Shown here: positions 9,114 through 17,315 of the stretch, piece by piece | Layout: every line of letters starts with the position of its first letter | Position numbering within the stretch: the stretch's first letter is position 1 | Assembly (NCBI RefSeq): GCF_010729305.1 | Contig: NZ_AP022574.1 | Coordinates: forward strand, 1,116,001 to 1,180,000 | Source of the DNA: Mycolicibacterium psychrotolerans | Lineage (GTDB): Bacteria; Actinomycetota; Actinomycetes; Mycobacteriales; Mycobacteriaceae | Direction: 5' to 3' | Length of the DNA: 64,000 nt | Made by a program: the position numbers and the translations under genes | The notes under the pieces: model-generated | Databases searched by the model: none | Told to the model about the DNA's origin: nothing | The model's input: only the letters and a program-made list of their open reading frames with translations

Positions 9114-9548
9114 ATGACAAGTACCCGAGACTTCCTGACCGATGCGCCGCTGGCCGGCGCGCTGGTGGGCAGCGACTTCGACGGCTGGAGCGACGACCTG
9201 CGGGCCGAGTTCGCCGCGCACTCTCACGACGGACACGTCGGATCGCGGCTGCTCAGCGAGAACGACCGGGTCCGGGTGTGGGAGATCCGGCTGGTGCCCG
9301 GTGAGCGGTGGCACGCCCACCGGCATGTGCTCGACTACTTCTGGACCGCGGTCAACGCCGGGCGCAGCAGGCAGCACACCGCCGACGGCACCACCCGCGA
9401 GGTGTCCTACGGCGCCGGCGAGACCCGGCACTTCCGTTTCGCGGCGGGCGAATACCTGCTCCACGACATCGAGAACGTCGGCGACACCGAGCTGGTGTTC
9501 ACCACGGTCGAGCACCTGGACTCGGCCAACGGCGCACTCCCGCTCTGA
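9114..9548 (+). CDS. Cupin-domain protein
   Basis: 144 residues, ATG 9114 with GAGGAGAG upstream. A single beta-barrel cupin is suggested by the metal-type pattern WHAHRHVLDYFW, where His residues about 66-70 precede an aromatic stretch, and a later G-rich turn plus HDIENVGDTELVF. Small cupins beside aromatic hydroxylases may be dioxygenases, isomerases or ligand-sensing proteins. It is the last gene of the operon; the IS30 element begins about 10 bp after its stop. No function can be fixed from sequence. Confidence 0.75.
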   Translation: MTSTRDFLTDAPLAGALVGSDFDGWSDDLRAEFAAHSHDGHVGSRLLSENDRVRVWEIRLVPGERWHAHRHVLDYFWTAVNAGRSRQHTADGTTREVSYGAGETRHFRFAAGEYLLHDIENVGDTELVFTTVEHLDSANGALPL

Positions 9549-9557
9549 GCTCCCCGC

Positions 9558-10892
9558 CGAAACTGTATTCCATGCGCGTCAAGTGCCGGCGGATTCATAC
9601 GGTCAACGCAACATTCTGTGATTTGAGGAGTTGCGATGCCCTCTGGGGTAGCTGTTGGTCGTTCGGTCAAGCGAGAATTTTTCGACCTGGTCTGTCGTGG
9701 GATGACCACGACGGAAGCCTCGGTGAACGTCGGCGTGGCGCGACGGACCGGTTGGCTGTGGTGGCGCCACGCTGGCGGGGTGAAACTACGTAAAGGTGGC
9801 TGTGGCCTGGGCGGTGTGGCCGCTGTTGGCAATCCTGTGGGTATCGGCGGACGAGGGCATCGCCTCGATGCCGCCGAGCGGGTGGAAATCATGCGGGGCC
9901 TCGACGCAGGCCTCAGTTGCGCCGCGATTGGACGCCGGCTGGGCCGGGATCGCTCGGTCATATGGCGCGAGGTGCAACGAAACCGGCTGCCCGACGGGGA
10001 TTATCACGCCTTGATGGCCGATACCCGTGCTGCCGAGCGGGCCCGCCGACCCAAAGCGTTCAAGCTCGACAATCGCCGGTTGTGTCACTCGGTGACGTCC
10101 TGGATGGATGACGGATGGAGTCCGCAGCTGATCTCGACGGTGTTGGCCCGCGACTTCGCCGATGACAAGCTGATGCAGGTGAGCCATGAAACGCTCTACC
10201 AAAGCCTCTACGTCCAGACTCGTGGCCAGTTGCGCGCAGATCTGTCCAAACGCCTGTCCACACACCGGGCAGTGCGCAAACCCCGCACGCAGACCGAACG
10301 ACGGGGCAAGTTCACCGACGTGATCACCATCAGTCAACGACCCGCCGAGGCCGCTGACCGGGCCGTGCCCGGGCATTGGGAGGGCGACCTGATCATCGGC
10401 GCGCGCGGCGCCAGCGCGATCGGGACACTGGTCGAACGCAGCACCCGCTTCACAATCCTGCTGCACCTGCCGCTCGATCACCACGCCGAAACGGTGGCCA
10501 CAGCCATGATCGAAGCCATGAGCGAATTGCCCCATCATCTGCGCCGATCCGTGGCCTGGGACAGGGGCAGCGAAATGGCTGGCTGGCAGGACATTTCGCT
10601 ACAACTACAAGCGCCGGTGTACTTCTGCGACCCGCACTCGCCCTGGCAGCGCGGGACCAACGAGAACACCAACCGGCTGCTCCGCCACTGGTTTGAGAAG
10701 GGCGCAGATCTGAGCACCTACACCCCCGACGACCTCAAAATCATCGCCGCCAAACTCAACAGCAGACCCAGACCCACTCTGGACCTCGACACACCCGCCC
10801 AACGCATGGCCGCACTGATTAGCCAAGCGGCCTAACCGTTGTCATGACCACTTGACTTTGAGGCCAAAAACCCAGCGTGGAATACAGTTTCG
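9558..10892 (+). mobile_element. Complete IS30-family insertion sequence
   Basis: The 1335-bp element has perfect 15-bp terminal inverted repeats, CGAAACTGTATTCCA at 9558-9572 and its reverse complement at 10878-10892. Both ends are flanked by GC (9556-9557 and 10893-10894), which fits the short target duplication of this family, although the same bases could extend the inverted repeat. A second inner inverted pair, GTCAAGTG at 9578-9585 and CACTTGAC at 10849-10856, may be transposase-binding sites. It contains one intact transposase gene and lies between the stop codons of two convergent genes, disrupting neither. Confidence 0.9.
9636..10835 (+). CDS. IS30-family transposase
   Basis: 399 residues from ATG 9636 with GAGGAG eight bases upstream. 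The N-terminal half holds the IS30 helix-turn-helix (LDAGLSCAAIGRRLGRDRSV, then IWREVQRN). The DDE catalytic triad is visible: D251 in WEGDLIIG, D309 in AWDRGSE and E343 in NENTNR, with the usual 33 residues between the second Asp and the Glu. No frameshift or internal stop is present, so the element may be active. Base composition is slightly less GC-rich than the surrounding genes, consistent with recent arrival. Confidence 0.95.
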   Translation: MPSGVAVGRSVKREFFDLVCRGMTTTEASVNVGVARRTGWLWWRHAGGVKLRKGGCGLGGVAAVGNPVGIGGRGHRLDAAERVEIMRGLDAGLSCAAIGRRLGRDRSVIWREVQRNRLPDGDYHALMADTRAAERARRPKAFKLDNRRLCHSVTSWMDDGWSPQLISTVLARDFADDKLMQVSHETLYQSLYVQTRGQLRADLSKRLSTHRAVRKPRTQTERRGKFTDVITISQRPAEAADRAVPGHWEGDLIIGARGASAIGTLVERSTRFTILLHLPLDHHAETVATAMIEAMSELPHHLRRSVAWDRGSEMAGWQDISLQLQAPVYFCDPHSPWQRGTNENTNRLLRHWFEKGADLSTYTPDDLKIIAAKLNSRPRPTLDLDTPAQRMAALISQAA

Positions 10893-10895
10893 GCA

Positions 10896-12056
10896 TCAGG
10901 GGGTGACGGCCGCGCTGGCCGGGTCGATGAGGATCTTGGCGTGCGTCTCGGGATCGCCGAGGGCGTCGAACGCCGCCGCAACCCCGTCGAGTCCGACGGT
11001 TCCCGTCACCAGCGCCGAGGCGTCGAGCTTGCCGTCGGCCAGCATGTACAGCGTGTCGCGGAACTCCAGCGGCGTCTGGCCGAACACGAAGCGGATGTCG
11101 ATCTCCTTGCCGATCGCCACCGCGGGCTGGATCCGGTCCTCGCCCATGCACACGCCGACCACGACGATCCGCGACGCCAGCGGGGCCGCTCTGATGATCC
11201 CGTCGATCATCCCGGGCACCCCCACGCACTCGAAGATCACCGGTCGCTTCGGTGCGGTGCAGCCGAGCCGGTCGGCCACCCGGTACACGTGGGACCAACC
11301 GGGCACCTTGCGCAACTTCTCCATCGACCCCACGCCGAGTTCGTACAGCGCGGGCAGCGCCGTCAACCCGCGCTGCTTGACGGGCACCGCCTCGTACGGG
11401 GAGTCGATCGCGGGGTCGACGACGACGTCGGCGCCGCAGCGGCCGGCCAGTGCGCGCCGGCCCGGAGAGAAGTCGCTGGCGACGATCATGCGCACACCGC
11501 GGGCCTTGAGGTGACAGATCACGGCGAGCCCGACGGGACCGCAGCCCAGCACGATCGCGACGTCCTTGCCGGAGATCTCGCTGCGCCGCACCGCGTGATA
11601 GGCCACCGACATCGGCTCGGTCAGCGCGGCCGTCGCCGGATCAAGACCGTTGGGAACGGCGAACGTCAACGACGCCTCGGCCAGCACCTGCTCGGCGTAG
11701 GCGCCGGGTGTCTTCGGTGAGAGGCCGATCAGGTGCACTCCGCCGGCTGCCCGCCTCAGCGGGAAGGACACCACCGTCGTGCCCGGCGTGAACTCCTTGC
11801 CCACCTTCGGGCCGCGCTCGGCGACCACGCCGCAGAACTCGTGGCCCATCACCGTCGGGGTGTCGCTGCGCATGAAGTCGGTGTAGCCGCCCTCGGCCAT
11901 CACCTCGGTGAGCTCGTCGGCGTGATTCCTGGCGTGCAGGTCGGACCCGCAGATGCCGCAGCGCAGCACGTCGAGCACCAGCTGGCCCTCCGCGGGCACC
12001 AGTTCGGGCAGGTCGACCACGTCGAGGGACCCGTGTACACAACTGACCGCTTTCAT
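10896..12056 (-). CDS. Zinc-dependent medium-chain alcohol dehydrogenase
   Basis: 386 residues starting at ATG 12056; upstream in-frame codons would run through the divergent glutaminyl cyclase gene. CGICGSDLHAR supplies the catalytic-zinc cysteine, GHEF the His-Glu pair, and LGCGPVGLAVI the Rossmann fold; the usual structural-zinc four-cysteine loop is not evident. Such enzymes oxidise alcohols or polyols with NAD(P). Its stop codon lies one base beyond the IS30 target duplication, so only about 10 bp separated it from the cupin gene before insertion. It is convergent with, and not obviously part of, the catabolic operon. Confidence 0.85.
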   Translation of the reverse strand: MKAVSCVHGSLDVVDLPELVPAEGQLVLDVLRCGICGSDLHARNHADELTEVMAEGGYTDFMRSDTPTVMGHEFCGVVAERGPKVGKEFTPGTTVVSFPLRRAAGGVHLIGLSPKTPGAYAEQVLAEASLTFAVPNGLDPATAALTEPMSVAYHAVRRSEISGKDVAIVLGCGPVGLAVICHLKARGVRMIVASDFSPGRRALAGRCGADVVVDPAIDSPYEAVPVKQRGLTALPALYELGVGSMEKLRKVPGWSHVYRVADRLGCTAPKRPVIFECVGVPGMIDGIIRAAPLASRIVVVGVCMGEDRIQPAVAIGKEIDIRFVFGQTPLEFRDTLYMLADGKLDASALVTGTVGLDGVAAAFDALGDPETHAKILIDPASAAVTP

Positions 12057-12086
12057 CGGGCCATCTTGGCACGGTAGAACGTCGGT

Positions 12087-12890
12087 ATGACCAGACGGCA
12101 GACATGGGCCGGGATCGCACTGGCCGTCCTGGCAGTCGTGACCGTCGTGCCCGGCGCGCAGGCCCAGCCCGACCCGGACCACGACCCCGCGGCCCCGACC
12201 ACCGCCGTTCCGGTCGTCGAGCCCGTCGTGCTCGGCGAGATGCCGCATGATCCGATGGCGTTCACCGAAGGTTTCGAGATCGACGGTGGCGTGCTCTACG
12301 AGGGCACCGGCGAAGTGGGCACCTCGCAACTGCGCGCGCTCGACCCGGACACCGGCGCCGTGCGGCGCGCGGTCGACATGCCCGGCCCGTTCTTCGGCGA
12401 GGGCGTCACCGTGGTCGGGGACCGCATCTGGCAGCTCACCTACACCGACGGCGTGGCCGTCGAGTGGGACCGGGCGACGCTGACCCCGATCCGGCAGGTG
12501 CCGCTGAACCCGCAGGGCTGGGGGCTGTGCCGCGACGGCGACCGGCTGATCCGCAGCGACGGCACCGCCCGGCTGCGCTTCCAGAGCCCCGCCGACCTGA
12601 CCGAGACCGGCGGGGTGGACGTGACCCGTGATGGCCGGCCGGTGACGGGCCTCAACGAACTGGAGTGCGTCGGAGACCGGGTGTGGGCCAACGTGTGGCC
12701 CACCGACACCATCGTGCGGATCGACCCCGCGACCGGGGCGGTGGATCTGGTCGTCGACGCCGGGGGACTGCGTGCCCGGGGGATTCCGCCGACGGCGCAG
12801 GTGCTCAACGGCATCGCGCACGTGTCCGGTGACGAGTTCCTGCTGACCGGCAAGTACTGGCCGACGACGTTCCGGGTCCGGCTAGGGTGA
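12087..12890 (+). CDS. Secreted glutaminyl-peptide cyclotransferase
   Basis: 267 residues with an N-terminal signal peptide ending about PGAQAQ. The body matches the plant/bacterial beta-propeller glutaminyl cyclase family: FTEGFE, LYEGTGEVG, LNELECVGDRVWANVW, VLNGIAH and FLLTGKYWPTTF. These enzymes convert N-terminal glutamine to pyroglutamate and act outside the cytoplasm here. The ATG at 12087 follows a TAGAAC box by six bases, a spacing seen for other leaderless genes in this window, although the last box base is C rather than T. It overlaps the next gene by four bases. Confidence 0.88.
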   Translation: MTRRQTWAGIALAVLAVVTVVPGAQAQPDPDHDPAAPTTAVPVVEPVVLGEMPHDPMAFTEGFEIDGGVLYEGTGEVGTSQLRALDPDTGAVRRAVDMPGPFFGEGVTVVGDRIWQLTYTDGVAVEWDRATLTPIRQVPLNPQGWGLCRDGDRLIRSDGTARLRFQSPADLTETGGVDVTRDGRPVTGLNELECVGDRVWANVWPTDTIVRIDPATGAVDLVVDAGGLRARGIPPTAQVLNGIAHVSGDEFLLTGKYWPTTFRVRLG

Positions 12891-13768
12891 CCCCGGTGAG
12901 CAAGACGCGCTCGTTGACGATCGTCGGCGTGGCCTATGTGCTGGCCGTCGCCGTCGGAGCGGCCTGGCTGGTGTGGGGCCCCGACACGGGCCTGCTGTGG
13001 CTGGACACGCTGATCGCCGACGTGCTGGCCACCCTCGTGGTGTTCGCGTTCAGCCGGGCCTACGGCAATTCCAGCTTCTACGACGCGTATTGGAGCGTGA
13101 TCCCGCCGCTGCTGCTCGTCTACTGGTGGAGCCAGGGCGACGGGGATCCGCTGCGGAGCGGCCTGGTCGCGGTGCTGGTGATGGTCTGGGCGGTGCGGTT
13201 GACCGGCAACTGGGTGTACGCGTTTCCCGGTCTGCACCATGAGGATTGGCGCTACCCGATGTTCCGCGAGCGCGCCGGCCGCTGGGAGTTCGTCGCCGAT
13301 CTGGTGGCAATCCACCTGATCCCGACGCTGCAGGTGTTCCTCGGCATGGTCCCGGTCTACGTCGCGGTGACGACGCCCGGCCGCGGCCTGGTGTGGTTGA
13401 GCATCGTCGCGTTCGTGCTCGGAATGGCCGCGGTGGCACTGGAATTCGCTGCCGACGCGCAGATGCACCGGTTCGTGCGCCAGCGCAAACCCGGCGAGGT
13501 GATGGACCGCGGGCTGTGGGCGTGGTCGCGGCATCCGAATTACTTCGGGGAGTTCAACTTCTGGTTCGCGCTGGCATTGTTTGGTCTGGCGGCTGCGCCG
13601 ACGGCGTGGTGGCTGTTCGCGGGCGCGGCGGCGATGCTGGCGATGTTCCTCGGCGCGAGCATCCCGATGATGGAGGCCCGCAGCCTGGAACGCCGGCCCG
13701 GCTATCAGGCCGTGCTCGACCGGGTGTCCCGCTTCGTGCCCCGCCCGCCGGCGAAGGTGCGTGCGTGA
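12887..13768 (+). CDS. DUF1295 integral membrane protein (steroid 5-alpha-reductase-like fold)
   Basis: 293 residues with about seven to eight hydrophobic segments. The C-terminal signature GLWAWSRHPNYFGEFNFWF is diagnostic of the DUF1295 / isoprenylcysteine methyltransferase / 5-alpha-reductase C-terminal superfamily, in which this part binds a nicotinamide or SAM cofactor. The start is GTG 12887, overlapping the cyclase stop; GTG 12896 is an alternative. It is coupled by a GTGA overlap to the flavoprotein gene that follows. The substrate is unknown; a lipid or sterol is usual in the superfamily. Confidence 0.82.
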   Translation: MTPVSKTRSLTIVGVAYVLAVAVGAAWLVWGPDTGLLWLDTLIADVLATLVVFAFSRAYGNSSFYDAYWSVIPPLLLVYWWSQGDGDPLRSGLVAVLVMVWAVRLTGNWVYAFPGLHHEDWRYPMFRERAGRWEFVADLVAIHLIPTLQVFLGMVPVYVAVTTPGRGLVWLSIVAFVLGMAAVALEFAADAQMHRFVRQRKPGEVMDRGLWAWSRHPNYFGEFNFWFALALFGLAAAPTAWWLFAGAAAMLAMFLGASIPMMEARSLERRPGYQAVLDRVSRFVPRPPAKVRA

Positions 13769-14883
13769 AACGGGTGGTGGTCGCCGGCCTCGGCGACACC
13801 GGCGTGCTCACCGCGATCAAACTGGCCCGCCACACGCAGGTGACCGGGATCTCGAGCAAGCCGGGTCTGGTGAGCGGGCAGGAGCTGGGCTGGCGGCTGG
13901 CGCGGCCGCAGGAGTGGGCCCGGCACAACTGGATCCCGTTCGGCCGGTTCCGCGGTCTGGACCGCGTCAGCACCGTGCACGGCACCCTGACCGGGCTGGA
14001 TCTCGAATCACGCTGCGTGCTGGTCGAACTCGCCGACGGGACGGCGCAGCAGGTGCCCTACGACGCCCTCGTCATCGCCACCGGGGTGCACAACGGCTTC
14101 TGGCGCACACCCGCGCTGCAGGGCGTCGACGAGATCGACGCCGACCTTCGCGACCCGCACGACCGGCTCGCCGCCGCCCGGTCGGTGATCGTCGTCGGGG
14201 GTGGCGCCGCGGCGGTCAGCAGCGCCGCGCAGATCGCCACCGCCTGGCCCGGGACCCGGGTGGACCTCTACTTCCCAGGGGACCGGGCGCTGGTCGGGCA
14301 TCATCCGCGGACGTGGAAGACGGTGCAGCGCAGGCTGATCGATGCCAGCGTGGGCCTGAATCCCGGACACCGGGCCGAGCTGTCGCCCGGGTTCACCCCC
14401 GCCGCGTTGACCACCGAGCCGGTGCACTGGAGCACCGGCCAGCCCCCGGCCACCGCGGATGTGGTGCTGTGGGCGATCGGCCGGGTGGCTCCGAACACCG
14501 GATGGCTGCCCGCCGAACTCCTCGACGAGCACGGCTTCGTCCGGGTCACCCCGACGCTGCAGGTGCCCGGGCACCCGGAGGTGTTCGCGATCGGCGACGT
14601 GGCGGCCACCGATCCGCTGCGCAGTTCGGCGCGCAACCGTGCCGACGGCCTGCTGGCCCGCAACGTCCGGGCATTCTTCGACGGCGGCACGCTCAAGGCC
14701 TACCGGGCGCCGACGCGGCGCTGGGGATCGGTGCTGGGCATCCAGCCCGACGGACTCGAGGTGTTCGCCCCCAACGGCCGGGCGTTCCGGTTCCCGGCGT
14801 GGTCCTTCGAGCGGGTGCTGATGCCTTGGATAGTGCGGTGGGGGATTTACCGGGGGATCAGATCCGAGCCATCTCGGCGTTGA
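13765..14883 (+). CDS. FAD-dependent pyridine nucleotide-disulfide-type oxidoreductase (NDH-2/AIF-like)
   Basis: 372 residues from GTG 13765, overlapping the DUF1295 stop. The first nucleotide fold is VVVAGLGDTGV, the second (NAD(P)) is VIVVGGGAAAVS near residue 140, and the FAD-closing motif is VFAIGDVAATDP near residue 275. The architecture fits type II NADH dehydrogenase or AIF-like reductases, without the redox-active CxxxxC of disulfide reductases. The C-terminal 26 bases overlap the convergent hydrolase gene. With the membrane protein upstream it could form a short electron-transfer pair, which is inference. Confidence 0.8.
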   Translation: MKRVVVAGLGDTGVLTAIKLARHTQVTGISSKPGLVSGQELGWRLARPQEWARHNWIPFGRFRGLDRVSTVHGTLTGLDLESRCVLVELADGTAQQVPYDALVIATGVHNGFWRTPALQGVDEIDADLRDPHDRLAAARSVIVVGGGAAAVSSAAQIATAWPGTRVDLYFPGDRALVGHHPRTWKTVQRRLIDASVGLNPGHRAELSPGFTPAALTTEPVHWSTGQPPATADVVLWAIGRVAPNTGWLPAELLDEHGFVRVTPTLQVPGHPEVFAIGDVAATDPLRSSARNRADGLLARNVRAFFDGGTLKAYRAPTRRWGSVLGIQPDGLEVFAPNGRAFRFPAWSFERVLMPWIVRWGIYRGIRSEPSRR

Positions 14884-16099
14884 TCCGGTCCAGCAGCTGC
14901 GGATAGCGCTTGGCCTCGCGGTGCCCGCCGGGCTTGCCGCTGCTGACCACCGCGACCGACAGCGCGCGGGTGGGGTCGGCCCACATCGCGATGTGGGTCA
15001 GCCCGGTGTGCCCGAACGCGCCTGCCGCGTCACGCCCGAACGGCCCGAACCGCTTGGAGCCCAACATGTATCCAGTGCCCCACCGCATCGGCGCCATCCC
15101 GGTCGCGAGGTCGGGGCGCAGCCGCCGCGCCTCGGCGGTCGCGGCGCGCAACGTCTCGGCCGACATCACCCGGACGCCGTCCAGTTCTCCGCCGCGGCAG
15201 AGGATCTCAGCGAACCGGGACAGCTCGTGGGCGTTGGACACCGTGTTCGACGACGGGATGACACCGGTGAGGAAGGCCGGCGTGTTGGAGAACGGGATGA
15301 TCTGCTGCGGGGTGCCGCCGACGGCGGTCTTGAACGCCTTGGCAATCGGGGCGGGCAGCGGCTTGCCGGTGACGTGGCTCAGCGCAACCAGCGGAACATC
15401 CTGTGGCGCAACGCCGTAATTGGTCCAGCGGAAGCCCAGCGGGCCCAGGATCTCGTCGTGCAGGATGTCGCGGATGTTGCGGTCGGTGGCGGCGTTGATG
15501 ATCTCGCGCATCAGCGGCCCCCACGTGACGCCGTGGTAGATGTGGACCAGCCCGGGCGGATACACGGGCTTCATCCGGCCGAGCATCTCGCGGGTGTACT
15601 CGCTGTCGTCCATGCGCTTGAGGTCGGGGCGCGGGCCGGTGGCGAACGGCACGCCGGCGCTGTGCGTCATCACGTGCCGGATGGTGGTGCGGTCCTTGCC
15701 GTGGCTGGTGTAGCTGGGGAGGTAGTCGCACACCCTGTCATCGAGGGAGAAGACGCCGCGTTCGACGAGCATGTGCGCGACGGTTGTGGTGATGGCCTTG
15801 GCGGTCGAGTACACGCAGAACGGGGTGTCAGTGCCGACCACCACCTTCTCCGCGTCCGGGGCGTCGGCCGGACCGTTGCCGCGGGCGTGGCCGATGGCCC
15901 GGTCGAGGACGATGCGGCCCTCGCGGCGCACACACACCTGGATCGCCGGGTGCATGCCCGCGGCGTACCAGTGCCGGGCCGCCTGCCAGATCCGCTCCAC
16001 CGCGGCCGGGTCGACGCCGGTGTGGTCCTCGGCGGCGACCGACGTGACCGCGTCGAGGTCGTCGGCGACGGGGATCCGGCCTGCTGCCGCTGAAGTCAG
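14858..16099 (-). CDS. Beta-lactamase-fold serine hydrolase/esterase
   Basis: About 413 residues of class C beta-lactamase/esterase type. The nucleophile motif SxxK is STAK in CVYSTAKAITT and a Tyr motif appears in HIYHGVTWG. HTGLTHIAMW near the C-terminus replaces the KTG box. Relatives are LipE/EstB-like carboxylesterases. The start is problematic: the frame has no ATG upstream, and the first usable codon that overlaps the previous stop is CTG at 16099 (CTGA arrangement). The next standard start, GTG at 16000, would remove 33 residues. It lies directly behind the secreted-protein gene. Confidence 0.8.
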   Translation of the reverse strand: MTSAAAGRIPVADDLDAVTSVAAEDHTGVDPAAVERIWQAARHWYAAGMHPAIQVCVRREGRIVLDRAIGHARGNGPADAPDAEKVVVGTDTPFCVYSTAKAITTTVAHMLVERGVFSLDDRVCDYLPSYTSHGKDRTTIRHVMTHSAGVPFATGPRPDLKRMDDSEYTREMLGRMKPVYPPGLVHIYHGVTWGPLMREIINAATDRNIRDILHDEILGPLGFRWTNYGVAPQDVPLVALSHVTGKPLPAPIAKAFKTAVGGTPQQIIPFSNTPAFLTGVIPSSNTVSNAHELSRFAEILCRGGELDGVRVMSAETLRAATAEARRLRPDLATGMAPMRWGTGYMLGSKRFGPFGRDAAGAFGHTGLTHIAMWADPTRALSVAVVSSGKPGGHREAKRYPQLLDRINAEMARI

Positions 16100-16545
16100 C
16101 GAGGTCCTCCGTTGAACATGCCGCTGCCGATGGCCTGGGTCAGCGCTCCCAGCAGATCGCCGGGCCCCGGCTGGGGAGGCATCGGTGCGTTGGTCAGCTG
16201 CCAGGCCTGGCAGTCGCTGGTGGTGAAGGACGTGTCGGTCGCCTGGATCTCGACGAACGCCGGCTTCTTGGTCAGTGCGTTGTCCACGAGCTTGTCGCCC
16301 GCGGCGCGCTTCCAGTAGCAGGCTCCGCCGTCGACCGGTCCCGCGGACTGGTACACCCCGGGGGCGATGTCCTTGCCGACTGTGTAGGAGCCGTCGGCGT
16401 CGATCGTGGTCTTGAGCGCCGCCGGAGCGGGCCCCGGCGCGGGGGCGGGCGTCGGCGACGCCGGCTGGGCCTGCGCCACGGCCGGCACGACACAGGCGCA
16501 CGCCAGTGCCACGGCGATGGTGGCGGCGGTGGGGGTCGGCCTCAT
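16096..16545 (-). CDS. Small secreted protein, function unknown
   Basis: 149 residues from ATG 16545. A signal peptide of about 28 residues ends VAQAQP, followed by a Pro/Ala linker and a compact domain with DGSYTVGKDIAPGVY, GGACYWKRAAG and TTSDCQAW. Two cysteines probably form a disulfide. This domain recurs in actinobacterial exported proteins, but I know no assigned function. A strong hairpin lies just upstream (16566-16593), separating it from the haemophore-like gene. Confidence 0.75.
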   Translation of the reverse strand: MRPTPTAATIAVALACACVVPAVAQAQPASPTPAPAPGPAPAALKTTIDADGSYTVGKDIAPGVYQSAGPVDGGACYWKRAAGDKLVDNALTKKPAFVEIQATDTSFTTSDCQAWQLTNAPMPPQPGPGDLLGALTQAIGSGMFNGGPR

Positions 16546-16565
16546 AGGAAGCGAGTCTAAGTGCA

Positions 16566-16593
16566 GCGGCGGCGGGAGTGAACCCGCCGCCGC
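16566..16593 (-). terminator. Hairpin terminator between two secreted-protein genes
   Basis: A perfect 11-bp GC-only stem (16566-16576 with 16583-16593) encloses a 6-base loop, AGTGAA. No T-run follows, as is common for mycobacterial terminators. It sits 23 bp beyond the stop of the haemophore-like gene on the minus strand. Confidence 0.55.
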
Positions 16594-16615
16594 GTCACAT
16601 AGGGGATGTGCTCGC

Positions 16616-17020
16616 TCAGCCGGCCATGAAGGTGTTGTAGGCCGACTGCAGATCGCCGGGCAGCACGTTGACGTTGCAGGCGCGCTGGGTGTCACCGATC
16701 GGCGACAGGATGCCCCGCAGGTCGTAGTACTCGCCCGGGTTGGCGGTGAAGTAGCCACGCAGGTTGGCCTCGGCCTCCGGACGCGGCTGGTTCATCGCCG
16801 CGGTGACCGCCTGGTTGGCGCCGGGATGGCTGTCGAGGTACTGACGCGCGGCGGTGGCCACCGAACCGGCGGTGCCCGCCACCTGGCTGGCGCTGCACTG
16901 CTCACCGGGAGCGGCCGACGCGACGGGCACTGCCACGGTCGCCGCGGCCAGGCCGCCGAAGACGCATGCCGCCCCGACGCGGGCCAGGTTCTTGCGCACG
17001 CTGATAGCACTGGAATTCAT
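16616..17020 (-). CDS. Haemophore-like secreted haem-binding protein (Rv0203-type family)
   Basis: 134 residues from ATG 17020. A signal peptide ends near VASAAPG. The mature part starts with a cysteine-containing CSASQVAGTAGSV segment, continues with the YLDSHPGANQAVTAA and YFTANPGEYYDLRGI repeats, and has a second cysteine in TQRACNVN. This pattern is that of mycobacterial haemophore-related proteins, small helical proteins that bind or pass haem. A Tyr-rich segment (EYYDL) could supply haem ligands. The family assignment is from recalled signatures only. Confidence 0.7.
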   Translation of the reverse strand: MNSSAISVRKNLARVGAACVFGGLAAATVAVPVASAAPGEQCSASQVAGTAGSVATAARQYLDSHPGANQAVTAAMNQPRPEAEANLRGYFTANPGEYYDLRGILSPIGDTQRACNVNVLPGDLQSAYNTFMAG

Positions 17021-17303
17021 GTTGGTTTGGTTCCTCACGGATCTCGAAACGGTTGATGCTGTCCCCCACCCGAAATCCACGGTAACCGTGCTCGGGCAGA
17101 GGCAAACCCGGCGAGCCGCGCGCGCACGAACACCGCTGCGGGCGTTACTGTTTGCGGGCGTGACATCGGCCTCAATCCGGTGCGGAAACGGCGTTTTGAG
17201 GCGCCCGGAATTGGGGATCGACTGAGGTTTCTCACAGTCGGCGGGTTTTCCTTAAATGATCGTGATATCGGTTGTGTCCGAATCGTTATGCGCCGACGCC
17301 CGC

Positions 17304-17309
17304 TAAGTT
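17304..17309 (+). promoter_or_regulatory. -10 box of a leaderless promoter for the nitroreductase gene
   Basis: TAAGTT fits the mycobacterial TANNNT -10 consensus and ends six bases before the GTG at 17316, which places the transcription start on the start codon itself. No Shine-Dalgarno sequence is present, consistent with a leaderless mRNA. Confidence 0.55.
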
Positions 17310-17315
17310 CACGCT

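Noticed and set aside
9114..12056. Zinc dehydrogenase as part of the PucR operon
   Set aside because: It lies on the opposite strand and converges on the cupin gene, so it cannot share the transcript even without the IS element.
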